This document shows positions 6,722 to 8,431 of a stretch of 8,431 bases of DNA, one piece after another; position 1 is the first letter of the stretch; each line of letters opens with the position of its first letter. The position numbers and the translations under genes are program-made. The notes beneath the pieces were generated by a model. It had not been told where the DNA came from, searched no databases, and was given only the letters and a program-made list of their open reading frames with translations. This stretch comes from JADKCL01 sp046050405 (GTDB lineage: Bacteria; Bacteroidota; Bacteroidia; J057; JADKCL01), in the NCBI GenBank assembly GCA_046050405.1, contig JBJOPY010000086.1, positions 1 to 8,431 on the forward strand, in the 5' to 3' direction.

Positions 6722-7020
6722 CGACCTTCCACCTTGTCGTATTCCATTCCTGAAAGAACATCCCCCCGTGGGGGTATTTCCTGGATGCTGGTGCCAAGTT
6801 AGGGCATGGCCGGATGCGGGTGCAAGTGCCTTTGCGGGAATCGCGGTGGAACTTTCAGGAGCCATGTAAAGAGGCCATCCCCGGCCTTCCGGGAGCCGGT
6901 GAATGGGATCCTCACGCCAGGGGGCATACGCGGGGTCATCCTGCGGCCTGCAACCCCTTTTTTGGGGGGTGGAATCTTTGCGAGGTATATAAATAGAGGC
7001 CCCCTTCCGGCTCCAGGGAA

Positions 7021-7064
7021 AGAAATTTTCTTTATAAATTTCGTGCTTCATTAAATGGTATGAT
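7021..7064 (+). promoter_or_regulatory. AT-rich stretch just upstream of the rightmost gene, probable promoter region
   Basis: A roughly 40-nt AT-rich island (TTTATAAATTT at 7031-7041, TTAAATGGTATGAT at 7051-7064) stands out from GC-rich surroundings directly before the ATG at 7074. TAAATTTC matches TAnnTTTG except for the last base. No -33 box was found at the right distance, so the exact promoter is unresolved. Confidence 0.35.
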
Positions 7065-7073
7065 CGCAGAGAC

Positions 7074-8431
7074 ATGGCAATGCCCCCTTCCCGAAACTTG
7101 TTCGATCTTGTCAAGGGCCTGAGCGAGGCCGAGAAGATTCATTTCCGCGCCTTCGCCAAGCGAAGGTTCAAGAAAGGGTCGGCCAGCTACCTCCGCCTCT
7201 TCGAGCTGGTGGACCAGGCCGACACATACGACGAGGCGAAAATCGCCTCAGCGGTGGGCGTCGCCGTATTTCCCTCGCTGAAGATGTGGCTGGTGGAGCT
7301 GATCGCGGAGGCCATGCAGGAACGGGAGACGAGGATGGACCCGATGGCCCGGATCCAGTCCATGTACCGCCAGTGCATCTTCTTCCATAGGAAGCGGCTG
7401 CATGACCTGACGTTCCGGTGGATGGACAAGCTGCAGAAGCGCTGCCTGCGGATGGAGGACCATGCCACCCTGCGGACCATGCTGCAGATGAAGCAGGAGA
7501 TCGCACTCCGGGGCGCGGATCCCGGCTTCATCCCCCCGGAGATGGAGAGCTTTTACGACCTGTACCCGGAGGTGACGGACAAGCTCCGCAACCTGGAGGC
7601 CTACGGCGACATGGAGAACCGCATCCACCAGACGCGGTGTACGCGGCCGAATGAAATGTACGCCCTGGCCTGTGAACTGGCCGGGGATCCCCTGCTGGCG
7701 GACGACGCCCCCCAGCTCAGCGTAAGAGGGACGGTCAAGTACTGCGAGGTCAAGCGGCTGGTGCTGCGGTACACGAACAGGTACTTCGAGGCGGACAAGT
7801 ATTTTAGGAAAATCATCGAGGTGTTGGACAATGCCCCACACCTGCTTGAGGATACGGGTCTAAAGGAGTGCTATGAAAGGTACATTGCCAATATCGGCCT
7901 GAATCACGCCGGAAGGGGTGAATATGAGCTTGCCCAACAGGCCATCGACCGCCTCCGGGAGATTGCCTCCTCCCCGGTGGCGATTTTCGAGCAGATTCAT
8001 TTCATAGAACTCCACATGGCTTTACAGCAACTGGACAAGGAAAAAGGAAACCGGGTGGTGGCTTCGATCGCCGAGGGGCTGGAAAGTTTTGGTCCAAAGA
8101 TTCGGTTGGATCGGCTAATCCTATTATGCTTTCATGTAGCACATTTCCACCTCTGCTTCTCCGAGCCGTCCAAGGCCATGAAATGGATCCTCAGGATCCA
8201 GCAGTTCACCGTGGCGGGGATTCGGACGGATCTCAGGAACTATGCAGAAATCCTCTTCCTGATCTGCCACTTCGACCTCGGGAACTACGCACTCATCGCC
8301 CCGGAGGCCAAGAAGGCCAAGCATTACCTGAAGAAGCGGGACGGCCTCTCGGAGTTCGAGGATGCCGCGATCGACGGCCTCGTCCTCGCCGCCAAGGCCA
8401 GGGGAGCCACCGCCCGCCTCGCGCAGCTGGA
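7074..8431 (+). CDS. Large, probably all-helical protein of unknown function, N-terminal 452 residues (runs off right edge)
   Basis: The frame is open from the ATG at 7074 (or 7080, two codons later) to the window end. The N-terminus (NLFDLVKGLSEAEKIHFRAF, then basic KRRFKKGSASYLRLFELV) resembles a family of Bacteroidota proteins that I remember only as hypothetical. They share an LFDLIKxLSxxEKRYF-like opening followed by long helical repeats. The rest is rich in Leu, Glu, Lys, Arg and Ala, with alternating amphipathic segments. NHAGRGEYELAQQAIDRL (about 283-300) looks TPR-like, and RYTNRYFEADKYFRKIIEVL (about 235-254) is similar. There is no signal peptide, no long hydrophobic segment and no catalytic motif that I recognise, so it is probably a cytoplasmic scaffold or protein-interaction protein. 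The AT-rich start region suggests its own promoter. Confidence 0.85.
   Translation, partial: MAMPPSRNLFDLVKGLSEAEKIHFRAFAKRRFKKGSASYLRLFELVDQADTYDEAKIASAVGVAVFPSLKMWLVELIAEAMQERETRMDPMARIQSMYRQCIFFHRKRLHDLTFRWMDKLQKRCLRMEDHATLRTMLQMKQEIALRGADPGFIPPEMESFYDLYPEVTDKLRNLEAYGDMENRIHQTRCTRPNEMYALACELAGDPLLADDAPQLSVRGTVKYCEVKRLVLRYTNRYFEADKYFRKIIEVLDNAPHLLEDTGLKECYERYIANIGLNHAGRGEYELAQQAIDRLREIASSPVAIFEQIHFIELHMALQQLDKEKGNRVVASIAEGLESFGPKIRLDRLILLCFHVAHFHLCFSEPSKAMKWILRIQQFTVAGIRTDLRNYAEILFLICHFDLGNYALIAPEAKKAKHYLKKRDGLSEFEDAAIDGLVLAAKARGATARLAQL

Larger units (their letters stand above)
6022..7073. other. 1.05-kb structured non-coding region between two divergently transcribed genes
   Basis: No reading frame here has a recognisable family or natural composition, and the longest ones run through the intrinsic terminator at 6541-6578. 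Adjacent genes point away from each other, so both promoters should lie here. What can be seen is serial hairpins (6119-6263), a minus-strand TAnnTTTG (6403-6410), a minus-strand terminator (6541-6578), a long hairpin (6659-6699), a 14-bp palindrome (6708-6721), smaller stems (CCCCC/GGGGG at 6762-6774, CCGGC/GCCGG at 6881-6899, CCCC-T6-GGGG at 6954-6967) and an AT-rich stretch at 7021-7064. No tRNA or rRNA signature, and no RNase P or SRP RNA core motif, was found by eye. Confidence 0.6.

Noticed and set aside
6219..6869. A 216-codon plus-strand frame in the 1-kb gap
   Set aside because: It has Cys/Pro/Arg/His-rich composition and no family resemblance, and it crosses the terminator and the long hairpin, so it is unlikely to be coding.
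6022..7073. tRNA, tmRNA, RNase P RNA, SRP RNA or CRISPR array
   Set aside because: No T-loop/CCA pattern, RNase P or SRP core motif, or regularly spaced direct repeat was seen on reading either strand.
6527..7114. A 195-codon minus-strand frame
   Set aside because: It reads straight through the intrinsic terminator and begins inside the plus-strand helical gene. The translation is low-complexity.

Overview
The window looks like GC-rich chromosomal DNA from a member of the Bacteroidota, plausibly near the Saprospiria. This is inferred from protein style, not from a database search. The HUH transposase-like protein, the nucleoside transporter and the N-terminus of the rightmost protein all resemble Bacteroidota families. 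Perfect TAnnTTTG octamers (the Bacteroidota -7 element) occur in the gene-free regions, and most starts lack a Shine-Dalgarno sequence.

Layout. Positions 1-3979, minus strand, carry part of a type I restriction-modification operon, read from right to left: hsdR (3979 to 863), a 160-residue single-domain Y1/HUH transposase-like gene (866 to 384), then the first 76 codons of hsdM (229, running off the left edge). No hsdS is visible; it would be expected further left. The transposase gene starts inside the hsdR stop codon (ATGA overlap), so it is built into the operon and is not a separate insertion. The 154-nt gap between it and hsdM holds clustered GGAGG/CCTCC hairpins. Positions 3980-4467 are non-coding, with one perfect TAnnTTTG element facing hsdR and two inverted repeats near the nucleoside transporter's 3' end. 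Positions 4468-6021, minus strand, encode a CNT-family (NupC-like) concentrative nucleoside transporter with an unusual insertion of about 120 residues. Positions 6022-7073 are about 1.05 kb with no credible gene but a high density of structured sequence: serial hairpins, a 14-bp perfect hairpin, a 14-bp palindrome, and a strong intrinsic terminator on the minus strand that has no gene upstream of it. Position 7074 to the right edge, plus strand, encodes the first 452 residues of a large, probably all-helical protein of unknown function.

How the parts work together. HsdR (translocase and nuclease) and HsdM (methylase) belong to one defence complex. The embedded HUH protein may be an accessory or domesticated passenger of that locus. 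The transporter and the helical protein appear to be unrelated flanking genes. The best candidates for something undescribed are the translationally coupled HUH protein inside the restriction operon, and the structured, gene-free 6.0-7.1 kb region with its orphan terminator. Long plus-strand reading frames opposite hsdR and the transporter are GC-driven shadows and are not annotated.
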